A DNA stretch of 64,000 bases from Palsa-948 sp964481195. Its GTDB lineage: Bacteria > Bacteroidota > Bacteroidia > Palsa-948. Positions 15,920 through 25,032 of this stretch are shown here, piece by piece (the stretch's first letter is position 1; each line of letters begins with the position of its first letter). The stretch is taken from contig CAYZTB010000011.1 in the NCBI GenBank assembly GCA_964481195.1, positions 15,911 through 79,910 of the forward strand, read 5' to 3'. The notes beneath the pieces were generated by a model, which did no database searches, was not told the DNA's origin, and saw nothing but the letters and a program-made list of their open reading frames with translations. A program made the translations under genes and the position numbers.

Positions 15920-18421
15920 TTAGGGGTATAAATAATTGTATACAGCGTTTTGTTTTCCAAAAAGTGTATCCGAGTTGGCAATAAGGATAGAGTTTTTTTC
16001 AATCATATATTTTTTTTCATCACAAACAACATTTTCGCAAAGCAATACAGCGGGCCCATACACGGCTTTTTTCTGAAAGACAGCAAATATATATTTAGTG
16101 TGTGAAATGGCTGAGGAATTAATCGAAACAACAGACTTATCTTTAGACGCAACACCGATAAAAGCATTATCAATAGTCATTCCTGAAGCATAGATGTTTG
16201 CTCGTTCGCCACCGCTTAATCCCTTATCACCAATATTGGAAAGAACAACATTGAAGATTTCTACATATGCGCCTGAAATATCTAACGCATCATTTTTGAC
16301 ATTCGTAATGTTGGTGTTTTTTATACTTCCGCTTCCAAAATCGATATCCAGCGCATCCGATTTTGTGTTTGTAAAGGTGCAGCTGTCCACTGTAAATTTT
16401 CCTCGAACAATATTTAAAGCATCTTCGGAATTATTGTTGTTGAAAGCGCAGCTTGTAATATTTACTGTGCAGTTGTAAAAAGTAACAGCCCCGGTAACAG
16501 ACCAATTTCCATCCGAAGGGGAAGAGAGTCCGTTGAAAGTAACGTTATGTAACTCAGAAGTGTTTTCGCAGTTTTTTATTAGGACACCTCCGGTTCCATC
16601 GGAATAAAATTTAATTGGCTTTTGCTTTGTGCCCAGTGCTACTATGGCTGATTCGCTAATTATGTTGGAGTTATTTAGCAGCGTAACCTCTGTGCCGGCA
16701 GACATATAAAATTTATATCCGGCAGGAATGAAAACGCTTTTAGTAAGTTTTGTAGTAGGATTGCGAAACGATATGGAATTATTTTTTTTGTCAACACGTA
16801 AAAGGATGGTGTCAATAGTTTCTTTCAGGAGAGCGCTGTTGATGTTATCTTTTTTTTCAAATACAATTCCTTTATATCGCTGGCTTGTATTTTCAAGTCC
16901 ATAGAATTCAGTAAACAAAGAAAACTTTCTGCCCCAAGTCTCCGGGTTGTCAGATGCAAAGGCGATGGTGTCCGATGCAAAAGGAAGTAAAACTTTATGC
17001 ATGGGAATTACGATGCCTGAATCAAGTTTAAGCTGCGTGATTAAGATCGGCAAGTTGCTCAAAGAGTGTACCACCAAAAATTTTTCTGTTCGATAAACAT
17101 TGGCCGTAATTCTGTTATCGGTTGTGAACCAGTTTTTAATGCAAGTAATATTATTTAGGATGAGTGAAGAGCTGTGTTTTTCCTGAAATCGTTGCCGGTA
17201 TAATTCAGGGTCAAGATCCTCTATCACTTGTTTGTATTGGGAAATATAATCAGTAACTTCACTGTTATGTGTGAACTGATAAAGCATGCTATTGAATTCT
17301 TTTAAATAGGTTGTATCTTGATTGAGGATATTGTGAATAGGGTAAAAAGTGTTACCACCATAGAGCTGCCCAGCAGTATGGGTAAAGCCGGGATTTACAG
17401 GAAGTTTTATTTTATATCGAATAAAGTTAGCCGGATCCCAGGCAACGGGCTCAAATTTATCGTTTATAGGATTAAAGTAAAGTTTTACATTATGGCATAC
17501 ATAGGAATGATGTGCCAAAAAAATATCACATAATGCAAAATACTTTGCAAATTGTTTTATATTAAAACAGTGATAAGGTTTTAACTTATTTTCTTGCAGA
17601 GATTTATATTTGAATATTGCTCTGCTATAAATGTTAGATAGGGCAGTGTCTTTTAAAGTCTTTTTTTCGCTGTATGCCGTTAATTCAGGAAAGCCGCTGT
17701 TGTTGTATGTTCCGTTGTTGTCTTCGCAATCATTTTTAAAGCGTAATAAAGCACCTTCTCGATAAGAGGCAGACTCAATCAGTTCCTTTGCAAAACCTTC
17801 TTGTAAATAATATATGCCATTGTCTTTTCCATTAAAATACAGACGAATAAAATGTATGTCATTTGAAATAAATCCCTGATGTTCGAAAAAATGAGAGAAG
17901 AGATAGCCGTAAAAGTTATTTTCTAAAAATGGTCTTACTAGCGAGAGCTTTTGCTTTCCATAAATAGCCGTTTCGCTTACAATATTTATTCTATACGTAG
18001 CATTTTCAAGACCTCGATTATAATTGGAGGGCATGTCGCCTCTAATCCTTATTTTAATATTATGAAGCGTGTCATTTAAAGCAATAGTAGCTTTTACATA
18101 GGGCCATTGATTTTGACCTGTAAGTGCCAAGTCCTCATCGTCTACAGCATCTAACTTGTCTACTATAATACTATCTAACTTTTGAAGTTGTTTTTCGTTT
18201 ATTGAAAGATATAGGGCAGGAAGTTTTACTCTATCTTTGCTTGTGAAAGAAAAAAAGCGATGTATATCTTTGTTTACGCGTTTTAATAAGGATTCTTTAA
18301 CATATTCTCGAAGTGGGAGGTCGTTTTGAATATTTTTAGCAACTATGTAAATAAAGGGAAATGCAAAAACAAACGTTACTATAACTATAATAAAGAATAT
18401 ATTTTTGAAAGGGTATTTCAT
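15920..18421 (-). CDS. CotH-kinase-like protein with right-handed beta-helix
   Basis: An 833-residue protein with one N-terminal membrane helix (about 8-28), rest outside the cytoplasm. Residues about 65-400 resemble the CotH spore-coat kinase family: IKIRIRGDMPSNY, KQKLSLVRPFLENNFYGYLF, FIRLYFNGKDNGIYYLQEGF, LLRFKND and a later EPVAWDPANF. In characterised members this fold phosphorylates protein. Residues about 590-800 are a parallel beta-helix with repeated short strands (LHNVTFNGLSS, VTFYNCTVNITSCAFNNN, VDSCTFTNTKSDALDI, IKNTNITNVKNDALDI), a fold that usually binds or cleaves polysaccharide. It lies in the glycan locus on the same strand as the downstream glycosyltransferases. Substrate unknown. 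Confidence 0.82.
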   Translation of the reverse strand: MKYPFKNIFFIIVIVTFVFAFPFIYIVAKNIQNDLPLREYVKESLLKRVNKDIHRFFSFTSKDRVKLPALYLSINEKQLQKLDSIIVDKLDAVDDEDLALTGQNQWPYVKATIALNDTLHNIKIRIRGDMPSNYNRGLENATYRINIVSETAIYGKQKLSLVRPFLENNFYGYLFSHFFEHQGFISNDIHFIRLYFNGKDNGIYYLQEGFAKELIESASYREGALLRFKNDCEDNNGTYNNSGFPELTAYSEKKTLKDTALSNIYSRAIFKYKSLQENKLKPYHCFNIKQFAKYFALCDIFLAHHSYVCHNVKLYFNPINDKFEPVAWDPANFIRYKIKLPVNPGFTHTAGQLYGGNTFYPIHNILNQDTTYLKEFNSMLYQFTHNSEVTDYISQYKQVIEDLDPELYRQRFQEKHSSSLILNNITCIKNWFTTDNRITANVYRTEKFLVVHSLSNLPILITQLKLDSGIVIPMHKVLLPFASDTIAFASDNPETWGRKFSLFTEFYGLENTSQRYKGIVFEKKDNINSALLKETIDTILLRVDKKNNSISFRNPTTKLTKSVFIPAGYKFYMSAGTEVTLLNNSNIISESAIVALGTKQKPIKFYSDGTGGVLIKNCENTSELHNVTFNGLSSPSDGNWSVTGAVTFYNCTVNITSCAFNNNNSEDALNIVRGKFTVDSCTFTNTKSDALDIDFGSGSIKNTNITNVKNDALDISGAYVEIFNVVLSNIGDKGLSGGERANIYASGMTIDNAFIGVASKDKSVVSINSSAISHTKYIFAVFQKKAVYGPAVLLCENVVCDEKKYMIEKNSILIANSDTLFGKQNAVYNYLYP

Positions 18422-18466
18422 TATAAAAAATAAGTTGCAAAACTATGAAATTTAACACTCCTTGGA

Positions 18467-19828
18467 ATGTTTGATGCCCAGATAATTACCTTCTTTGATT
18501 GGCTATTGGTTCCTATTTATGTCATTGTTATATACATTGTTGCTTCCTATATTAAGAATAAAGAAATTAAAAAGCAACCCATCTACAAATATTTTTTGTG
18601 GGGATTATTTGCAAAAATAGTTGGAGCAATTTCTGTATGTATTATATATGTGTATTATTATAAAGAAGGAGGAGATACCCTTTCTTATCACTCTTCTTCT
18701 CAAGTGATGGTAAACTTGCTTCTTTACAGTCCAAATGATTTTTTTAAAGTTTGGTTGGGAGGTTTTGAAAATGAGTTTTATTATTATTTTAATAATGAAA
18801 CAGGCTACCCATATTATTCGCCCACAGACATTCATGCCTGGAATGTTGTAAGGTTTGTAACTCCATTTGAGCTTTTAGGATTTAAGAGTTATCTGATTTC
18901 TTCTGTTTTAATAGCCGTAGTTTGCTATTCAGGAATTTGGAAATTATTTAAGCTTTTCACTTTAAGTTATCCGGAATTAACGAAGAGTTTTGTCTTATCT
19001 GTATTGCTTTTCCCTTCAGTAGTATTTTGGGGTTCAGGTATGTTAAAAGATTCCTGGACAATTGCAGCAGCAGGGTGGTTAACGTATTCTTTTTATTTTG
19101 TATTTATAAAAAGGGAAAAATTGCTTATTAATATCATTGCTATTTTGGTAGCGTCATCAATATTAATTCTTATAAAGCCCTATATTTTTATAGCAATACT
19201 GCCGGGTTGTTTGCTTTGGGGAGTTTGGAGCCGGATTATTACGGTGAAAAATTGGTTAGTTAGATTGCTCATTGTACCGGTGATATTTATTTTAGGAATA
19301 AGTATTGGTTTTATAGTTTGGAGTTTTGTAAGTTCTGATCTTGGGGATTTTTCAAGTATCGACAAAATGATTCAGAAAGCTGCAGTATCATCCGAAGATT
19401 TAAAGCAGGATTACTATCAAGGTAATTCATTTGATTTAGGAACGTTTGACCCAACATTAGCTGGAGTGATGTCAAAATTTCCTCAAGCAGTAGTAGCCGG
19501 TTTATTCAGGCCGTATATTTGGGAAGCAAAAAATATGGTCATGGTTTTATCGGGACTAGAAAATCTTTTAATCCTTGGCTTTACTTTATATGTTCTATTT
19601 AGAAAGCCCAAAACAGCTTTTACAAATCTTTTTACTAATCCCCTGGTTTTATTCTGTTTAATTTTTGCTGTGTTTTTTGCTTTTTCGGTAGCTATTTCAA
19701 CTTCCAATTTTGGTGCAATGGTGAGACTGCGAATACCTCAAATGCCATTTTATTTATCTGCTCTATTAATTATTGATTTTTTAGGGAGGAAGAAGAACGC
19801 AGGCGCATCCTTACCGCTTAACAAATAA
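18467..19828 (+). CDS. Polytopic membrane protein of the glycan locus, unassigned
   Basis: A 453-residue inner-membrane protein with about nine to ten hydrophobic helices. Conserved-looking polar stretches lie between them: YYKEGGDTLSYH near residue 65, YYSPTDIHAWNVVRF near 120 and FWGSGMLKDSWTIA near 190. It resembles, in shape only, polysaccharide polymerases and GT-C glycosyltransferases of surface-glycan clusters; I cannot name a family. It is the only plus-strand gene between galE and the ABC transporter. Its start is 45 bases from the divergent CotH-like gene, and its 3' end overlaps the convergent methyltransferase gene by 18 bases. Confidence 0.7.
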   Translation: MFDAQIITFFDWLLVPIYVIVIYIVASYIKNKEIKKQPIYKYFLWGLFAKIVGAISVCIIYVYYYKEGGDTLSYHSSSQVMVNLLLYSPNDFFKVWLGGFENEFYYYFNNETGYPYYSPTDIHAWNVVRFVTPFELLGFKSYLISSVLIAVVCYSGIWKLFKLFTLSYPELTKSFVLSVLLFPSVVFWGSGMLKDSWTIAAAGWLTYSFYFVFIKREKLLINIIAILVASSILILIKPYIFIAILPGCLLWGVWSRIITVKNWLVRLLIVPVIFILGISIGFIVWSFVSSDLGDFSSIDKMIQKAAVSSEDLKQDYYQGNSFDLGTFDPTLAGVMSKFPQAVVAGLFRPYIWEAKNMVMVLSGLENLLILGFTLYVLFRKPKTAFTNLFTNPLVLFCLIFAVFFAFSVAISTSNFGAMVRLRIPQMPFYLSALLIIDFLGRKKNAGASLPLNK

Positions 19829-20668
19829 GCCTTTTAAGGAATCGCCCCAATTACTTAGCTTAAGAAATAGATTGATTATTTTTTTAGCCATCATGTAAAT
19901 GGTTTTTTTTTCTGTTTTCTCCCTTAATAGTTCATCATTCGTATTGACTTTACTTGCGCCAATGCTATTATTAATTCTTGCCAAACTTATCCCGCTTGTA
20001 AAGCAGTATTTTTTTGTGAACCCTTGGTTAATTGCTAATTTGTTTAAGGTGCTACTTGTGTAGTAAGAGAGGTGTTCTGGATATTCAATCACATTCCATT
20101 TACTTCCCAACAATAGCCTGCTTAAGGAATTAAAATTAGGAGTTGTCATATACAGCGCTCCACCTTTTCTTAAAAGCTTGTTAATTGTATTAATCTCTTC
20201 TGTTGGGTTATTAATATGTTCAATGACTTCAAAAGATGTAATAACATCAAACGATACTTTTTCGTAATTATGAGAAGATAGTTTTCCGCTATGCATTTTA
20301 ATTTCTTTATGTTCACATTTAGAAATTATTTCATCTCTATACTCTGTGCCATACACATTCCAATTTCTTTTTTTTGCAACTTCGAGAAAATAACCCTCCC
20401 CACATCCAATATCCAAGATGTTGTTTGTTTGTCTAAATGGTTCCAGCTGATCTAAAAGCTCGTGGTACCTTTTTTCGGTAATTTCAGATAGTACTGAATT
20501 TGGTGCATAATTTTTATAATGTTCTTTGAGTTCTGCTTCGCTTGGAATTTTAGAAGATAAAACAAAATCACATTTTCTACATTGAACTAAAAAAGCATTT
20601 TTATAACGATTTAATTTAATTAGTTGGTTGCTATTGCACAGTAAGCAATTTGAAAAGTGATTATTCAT
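19811..20668 (-). CDS. Class I SAM-dependent methyltransferase with N-terminal zinc ribbon
   Basis: A 285-residue protein. The N-terminal 35 residues hold two Cys pairs (CLLC and CRKC) spaced like a small zinc ribbon. A Methyltransf_23-type domain follows: ILDIGCGEGYFLEVAKKRNW (motif I), GTEYRDEI, FDVITSFEVIEHINNP and MTTPNFNSLSR. Proteins of this layout are common in O-antigen and capsule loci and modify sugars or sugar-linked intermediates; the substrate here is not known. Its ATG overlaps the stop of the preceding GT4 gene by 8 bases, which suggests translational coupling. Confidence 0.88.
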   Translation of the reverse strand: MNNHFSNCLLCNSNQLIKLNRYKNAFLVQCRKCDFVLSSKIPSEAELKEHYKNYAPNSVLSEITEKRYHELLDQLEPFRQTNNILDIGCGEGYFLEVAKKRNWNVYGTEYRDEIISKCEHKEIKMHSGKLSSHNYEKVSFDVITSFEVIEHINNPTEEINTINKLLRKGGALYMTTPNFNSLSRLLLGSKWNVIEYPEHLSYYTSSTLNKLAINQGFTKKYCFTSGISLARINNSIGASKVNTNDELLREKTEKKTIYMMAKKIINLFLKLSNWGDSLKGLFVKR

Positions 20669-21887
20669 TTGCTGTATATATTTTTTTGTAAACAGATTCG
20701 GCTATTTCAAAATTTCTGTATGTCTCAGCCAATGGCCTAATATTATTATAAATTTCCTCTGAGGAATTGCTTTTTAATATTTCATCAATTATTTTGATAG
20801 CTTTTAAATAGCCAGAATTGTCGAGCGATTCGAGTACTGCGCCAGCTTTATTTTTAGCAATAAGATCACTATCGTCCGAAATGTTTGGCGTAATGACTAT
20901 GGGAAGCCCTAAAGCCCAATACTCTCCATTTTTTATAGGCGAGCAATATTTTTTTGTAGGAACAGATTTTACAGGAGTTATTGCAAAGTCTCCAAGTCCC
21001 ATATAGGATGGTATTTCGCTATGTGACACATATCGTTGTACGATAAGCTTTTGATTAAATTTTGATTTTATGCAGTAGTTGGTAATTTCTTCTTTTGAGT
21101 GTGAGGTTAAAAGTAGTACCCTGAAACGCTCGCCCCAATATTCATTTGCTACGTTTAAAAAATCAAATACTTCCTTGTCTAAATAGATTCCTCCAAATTT
21201 TCCTGCATAAACCAAAACTATTTTATTCTCTAATTGAAGTTCACTAAGTAGATTTTTGTTTTTTTTGTTTTTTATTGAAAAGGCATCTAAATCTACACAG
21301 GCTGGTTTGGTATAAAAATTTTCTAAAGAATGCTTATAGGTAGCTTTTGAATATTCAAGCATTTGAGGAGTAGTTCCTATTAATGCAGTAGCGTGCAGAG
21401 TTTGTTTTTTTTCAAAAAAACTTAGTATTTTGTAGGATAAATCCTTTTTTTTCCAGGTGCCGTTTTCTAACATTGCGTTAGCGTGCGGTTCGTAACTATC
21501 TATAATTAGAGGTTTGCCAGAAAATATTGATAGTAAATAACCAAAGGATCCTGCAGGAGTACACCAAGCGTGAATGCTACTCACTTTACGCAAAATGCAA
21601 ATTTTATATAACTTGAAAAATGAAAAAATACCATTTGCCAATGCTTGAAGTCCAAATGAATAATACTTTAAGGGAATCCAGTGTATTCCTTCTTTTAGAA
21701 GTTCATTTTTGATTTTTTTAATTTCGTCTTTATTTATTTTGTAATACTTATTTTCAAAAGTTATAAGATAAAGTAGACTGTCATTTGTGATATTTTTTCT
21801 TATGATTCTAAGGTATGGAAGAGTGTACGTTTGGATAAGAGCGTCTTTAAAACTCCAGTAGGTAATAACTAATATGCTCCTTGACAT
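20661..21887 (-). CDS. GT-B fold glycosyltransferase
   Basis: A 408-residue glycosyltransferase. The N-terminal domain begins SILVITYWSFKDALIQTYTL and has the usual helix-strand alternation, with IHAWCTPAGSFGYLLS and IDSYEPHANAM. The C-terminal donor domain carries VLVYAGKFGG, LLLTSHS, the VSHSEIPSYMGLGDFAITP segment and a SPIKNGEYWALGLPIV donor loop with its family-typical Lys and Glu. GT4-like assignment is by this pattern. It overlaps the methyltransferase downstream by 8 bases and is 7 bases downstream of a membrane protein gene. Confidence 0.82.
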   Translation of the reverse strand: MSRSILVITYWSFKDALIQTYTLPYLRIIRKNITNDSLLYLITFENKYYKINKDEIKKIKNELLKEGIHWIPLKYYSFGLQALANGIFSFFKLYKICILRKVSSIHAWCTPAGSFGYLLSIFSGKPLIIDSYEPHANAMLENGTWKKKDLSYKILSFFEKKQTLHATALIGTTPQMLEYSKATYKHSLENFYTKPACVDLDAFSIKNKKNKNLLSELQLENKIVLVYAGKFGGIYLDKEVFDFLNVANEYWGERFRVLLLTSHSKEEITNYCIKSKFNQKLIVQRYVSHSEIPSYMGLGDFAITPVKSVPTKKYCSPIKNGEYWALGLPIVITPNISDDSDLIAKNKAGAVLESLDNSGYLKAIKIIDEILKSNSSEEIYNNIRPLAETYRNFEIAESVYKKIYTANE

Positions 21888-21894
21888 GGAATAG

Positions 21895-23241
21895 CTACTC
21901 GTTTTTTAAATTTGAATTAAGAGAAGGAATCAAGGTCTTTGATTTCCAGTATATGTATACTTCTTTGGGGTTTTGTATCATGTATTCATAGAACCCATCT
22001 TTTCTTGGATTATTAATATCACAATAGTGTGGATCGTCAAATGCATAATAGGGCGAGTTGTTGTTTATTGACATATTCATTTTGGCTTCGTTTCTGACAT
22101 TCCTAATCGTATAAGTATTAGTCATGCGGTTATCTATTAAAAAGAAAAAAAACAATACTAATCCAAGTATAATTGGTTTGAGTTTGTGAATGGATGAAGA
22201 AGCTTGTAAGTTTTTAATTTGCCATGTGCTAAAAATTTCTGAAAACAGTAAAATGAAGGGTATAAAGCAAAGCACGGAATAGTAGTCAGGGATTTTAATT
22301 AGACCAATTAATACACTGCCTCTTGCTAGTGGAACAGAAATGCTTGTTATGAAAAACCAGCCTAAGTAAAATAACAATAATTTTTTATTCGTCTTTTTGT
22401 TTATGAAGCCTGATAGGATAATGACAATGAAAATTACTATAGATATCCCTGTGGTAAATCTTCCAAAACATTTTTCACTTACAAAAAGATATCTAGCAAA
22501 GTTAATCTCTGAAAAGTGTATAAATGCATTCATGGTTTGTGGGAGTTGCTCAAACATTCCATTTGCTATTTTTTCACTTTTCCCTATTGTAAGCTGAATA
22601 GCTGCAAATGCAATAAAGATACTAAGGCATGTTAGAATTTGAAACATATTTATATGCTTAGGTATAGTAAGAAGACCTAAGATAAAGAGAAGTGGCATAA
22701 ACACCCCATTTCCAAAAAAATAATTTTGTATTATGAGAAAAAATATGGAGTAATAAATATGTTTTTTAATATTTTCTTTAAAATAACTGAACAAAAAGAA
22801 CACGGAGAGTATTTGAAACATAAATTGCAATGTTTGAGCTACTTGAAACGTCCATAACAAATGATTATGATTAATGGGATGCAGCAAAACAAAACAGCAT
22901 ATGATAAAACAAAATAATTTTGATGGGAAATGTAATTGCATTAATTTATATAAAAAATAAATAGTGAAACTGTATAGTGTCAAATTCAAGTACAAATATA
23001 ATAAGGTGTTCGCCCCAAATAAATTGAGCTCCACGAAATAAAAAAATTTAAAAAGAGGAACAATTTGCCCATTTATTGGTTCTATTATTTTGGCAAATGA
23101 AATATTTTGCATTTCATTCATTAGATACCACTCGTCCCTCCAAAAAAAATGTGCGCTAGTCTTCCAAAAAATAAAAGATAGTGCAATGAATGAGAGAAGA
23201 GCTAGTTGGTCGAGTTTTTTCGGGGGTAATATAAGTGTCAT
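21895..23241 (-). CDS. GT-C-like polytopic membrane protein
   Basis: About 448 residues with ten to eleven hydrophobic helices. The first extracytoplasmic loop has FFWRDEWYLMNEMQNI, where acidic residues after the first helix resemble the catalytic loop of GT-C glycosyltransferases that use polyprenyl-phosphate sugars. A GT2 of the polyprenyl-phosphate-sugar synthase type lies immediately upstream, which supports such a partnership. Start: ATG at 23241 is 1 base after the upstream stop; an in-frame ATG at 23262 would overlap it by 20 bases. The C-terminal tail has a soluble region (YYAFDDPHYCDINNPRKDG). Function is inferred only. Confidence 0.72.
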   Translation of the reverse strand: MTLILPPKKLDQLALLSFIALSFIFWKTSAHFFWRDEWYLMNEMQNISFAKIIEPINGQIVPLFKFFYFVELNLFGANTLLYLYLNLTLYSFTIYFLYKLMQLHFPSKLFCFIICCFVLLHPINHNHLLWTFQVAQTLQFMFQILSVFFLFSYFKENIKKHIYYSIFFLIIQNYFFGNGVFMPLLFILGLLTIPKHINMFQILTCLSIFIAFAAIQLTIGKSEKIANGMFEQLPQTMNAFIHFSEINFARYLFVSEKCFGRFTTGISIVIFIVIILSGFINKKTNKKLLLFYLGWFFITSISVPLARGSVLIGLIKIPDYYSVLCFIPFILLFSEIFSTWQIKNLQASSSIHKLKPIILGLVLFFFFLIDNRMTNTYTIRNVRNEAKMNMSINNNSPYYAFDDPHYCDINNPRKDGFYEYMIQNPKEVYIYWKSKTLIPSLNSNLKNE

Positions 23242-23242
23242 T

Positions 23243-23974
23243 TTATTTTTTTTTAAAATCACCTTTAGAGAAGTATTTCTCTATCAAGCAATAGAGCATA
23301 ATAAAAAAATAACGGCTTCCCATCTCATTGATTTTTAACTTAGATACTCCATGTTTTCGATTTGTCCAGGTGTTTGGTAGTATGGCATAGGAATATCCTC
23401 GTACGATAGCTTTAAGAGGCAATTCTAGCGTTAAATTAAAGTGAGGAGCTAGCAGAGGCTTCAGTCCAATGATAGTTTCTTTTCTGTAAAGCTTGAAAGC
23501 ATTTGTAATATCATTATATCTAAAGCCAAAGAGAATGCGAACTAGGTTGTTTGCGATTCTGTTAATGATAAGCTTAATCATTGGATAATCAATCGTCTTG
23601 CCTCCTTTAATGAATCTGCTGCCAAAAACGCAATCGTAACCCTCTTGCATCTTGAAAAAATAGTTTACTAAATCGTTTGGTGAGTCCGATAAATCTGCCA
23701 TCATAATTACTACACAGTCGCCAGTAAATTTTTCTAACCCATAACGTACCGCATAACCAAAGCCATTTGGTCTAGCGTTGGTATAATAATTTAAAGAAGG
23801 AATATTAAGTTTCAGTTTTTCTAGTACTTCTAGCGTGTTGTCTTTCGAATTATCATTTATTACAACTATCTCGTACTCAATTTTATAAGAAGACATGGTG
23901 TCTGAAAGGTTTTGTATCGTTTCAGGCAATGAGCCAGCTTCGTTGTAGGCGGGTATGACAATGCTTAGCTTCAT
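23243..23974 (-). CDS. GT2 glycosyltransferase, polyprenyl-phosphate-sugar synthase type
   Basis: A 243-residue GT-A enzyme. SIVIPAYNEAGSLPETIQNL, VVINDNSKDNT and MMADLSDSPND mark the donor site. The following FGSRFIKGGKTIDYPMIKLI stretch and the RKHGVSKLKINEMG element are close to dolichol/polyprenyl-phosphate mannosyltransferases of the DPM1 kind. It lacks C-terminal transmembrane helices. It would load a sugar onto a polyprenyl phosphate for use by a GT-C enzyme, and such a candidate follows directly. It sits 5 bases downstream of an epimerase gene. Confidence 0.88.
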   Translation of the reverse strand: MKLSIVIPAYNEAGSLPETIQNLSDTMSSYKIEYEIVVINDNSKDNTLEVLEKLKLNIPSLNYYTNARPNGFGYAVRYGLEKFTGDCVVIMMADLSDSPNDLVNYFFKMQEGYDCVFGSRFIKGGKTIDYPMIKLIINRIANNLVRILFGFRYNDITNAFKLYRKETIIGLKPLLAPHFNLTLELPLKAIVRGYSYAILPNTWTNRKHGVSKLKINEMGSRYFFIMLYCLIEKYFSKGDFKKK

Positions 23975-23979
23975 TTAGA

Positions 23980-25032
23980 TTAGTGCAAGGACTTGTGTAT
24001 TTGAGAGAGAATATCTTGGATGTTATATTTCCAAGTCCATTCAGGGAAGTGTGTTTTGAATTTAGTAACATCACTTATCCACCACATGTGATCACCCACT
24101 CTGTTTTGATCAGCATATTTGTAATTCATTTTCTTTCCGGTAATTTCTTCACACATTTTTATAGCCTCTAGCATGGAGCAGTTTGAGAAACGACCACCAC
24201 CTGCATTATATACTTCTCCTTTTTTAGGAGCGTTATAAAAATGCCAAAACATATTTACTAAATCAAAGCTGTGAATATTGTCTCGTACTTGTTTTCCTTT
24301 ATATCCAAAAACAGTATAAGGAGTACCAGTTACAGCGCATTTCATCAAATAGGCTAAAAACCCATGCAGCATGGTGCCGGAGTGGTTAGGGCCTGTTAGG
24401 CAACCACCGCGAAACACGCCAGTATTCATGTTAAAATACTTTCCATACTCTTGAACTAGGATATCTGCTGCGACTTTAGATGCTCCAAATAAGGAATGTA
24501 GCGTTTGGTCAATGCTCATTTTTTCATCAATGCCGTTCTTAAAGTAAAAATGATTTTCGGCTACTTCCCATCGTGTTTCTTTTTCTTCTAAGGGTAAAAC
24601 ATTTGGTTGATCACCGTACACTTTATTGGTGGAGGTAAAAATGAATACTGCTTTTGGAGCATGAAGGCGTGTGTACTCTAAAAGATTGAGTGTTCCATTT
24701 GCATTAACGGTGAAGTCAGTAAAAGGCTCTTTGGCTGCCCAATCGTGACTTGGCTGAGCGGCAGTATGAATGATGAGTTTAATATCGGTATTGTATTCTT
24801 TAAATATTTTTTCAACCGCTTCTTGATTTCTAATATCAATATTGAAATGTTTGTAGTTTTTGTAAAGAGACTCCAAGTTTTTTCTATTCCACTCAGTAGA
24901 GGCTTCTGATCCAAAAAAGTTTTTACGCATATCATTATCAATGCCCAGCACTATGTCAAATTTTTCTGAGAAAAACTGAACAGATTCACTGCCAATGAGA
25001 CCTGCAGAGCCTGTAATTAATGCAACATTCAT
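23980..25032 (-). CDS. NAD-dependent epimerase, CDP-paratose 2-epimerase-like
   Basis: A 350-residue extended SDR protein. VALITGSAGLIGSESVQFF gives the NAD site; GIDNDMRKNFFGSEAST, HTAAQPSHDWAAKEPFTDF, FTSTNKVYGD and FRGGCLTGPNHSGTMLHGFL are the pattern of CDP-paratose 2-epimerase (RfbE) and its close relatives. The Tyr-x3-Lys is displaced: LFGASKVAAD keeps the Lys but has Phe where Tyr is typical, as in that subgroup. The family epimerises CDP-activated dideoxyhexoses; whether that is the substrate is not proven, since no CDP-glucose pathway genes lie in the window. Its ATG overlaps the stop of a second related SDR gene by 4 bases. Confidence 0.85.
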   Translation of the reverse strand: MNVALITGSAGLIGSESVQFFSEKFDIVLGIDNDMRKNFFGSEASTEWNRKNLESLYKNYKHFNIDIRNQEAVEKIFKEYNTDIKLIIHTAAQPSHDWAAKEPFTDFTVNANGTLNLLEYTRLHAPKAVFIFTSTNKVYGDQPNVLPLEEKETRWEVAENHFYFKNGIDEKMSIDQTLHSLFGASKVAADILVQEYGKYFNMNTGVFRGGCLTGPNHSGTMLHGFLAYLMKCAVTGTPYTVFGYKGKQVRDNIHSFDLVNMFWHFYNAPKKGEVYNAGGGRFSNCSMLEAIKMCEEITGKKMNYKYADQNRVGDHMWWISDVTKFKTHFPEWTWKYNIQDILSQIHKSLH

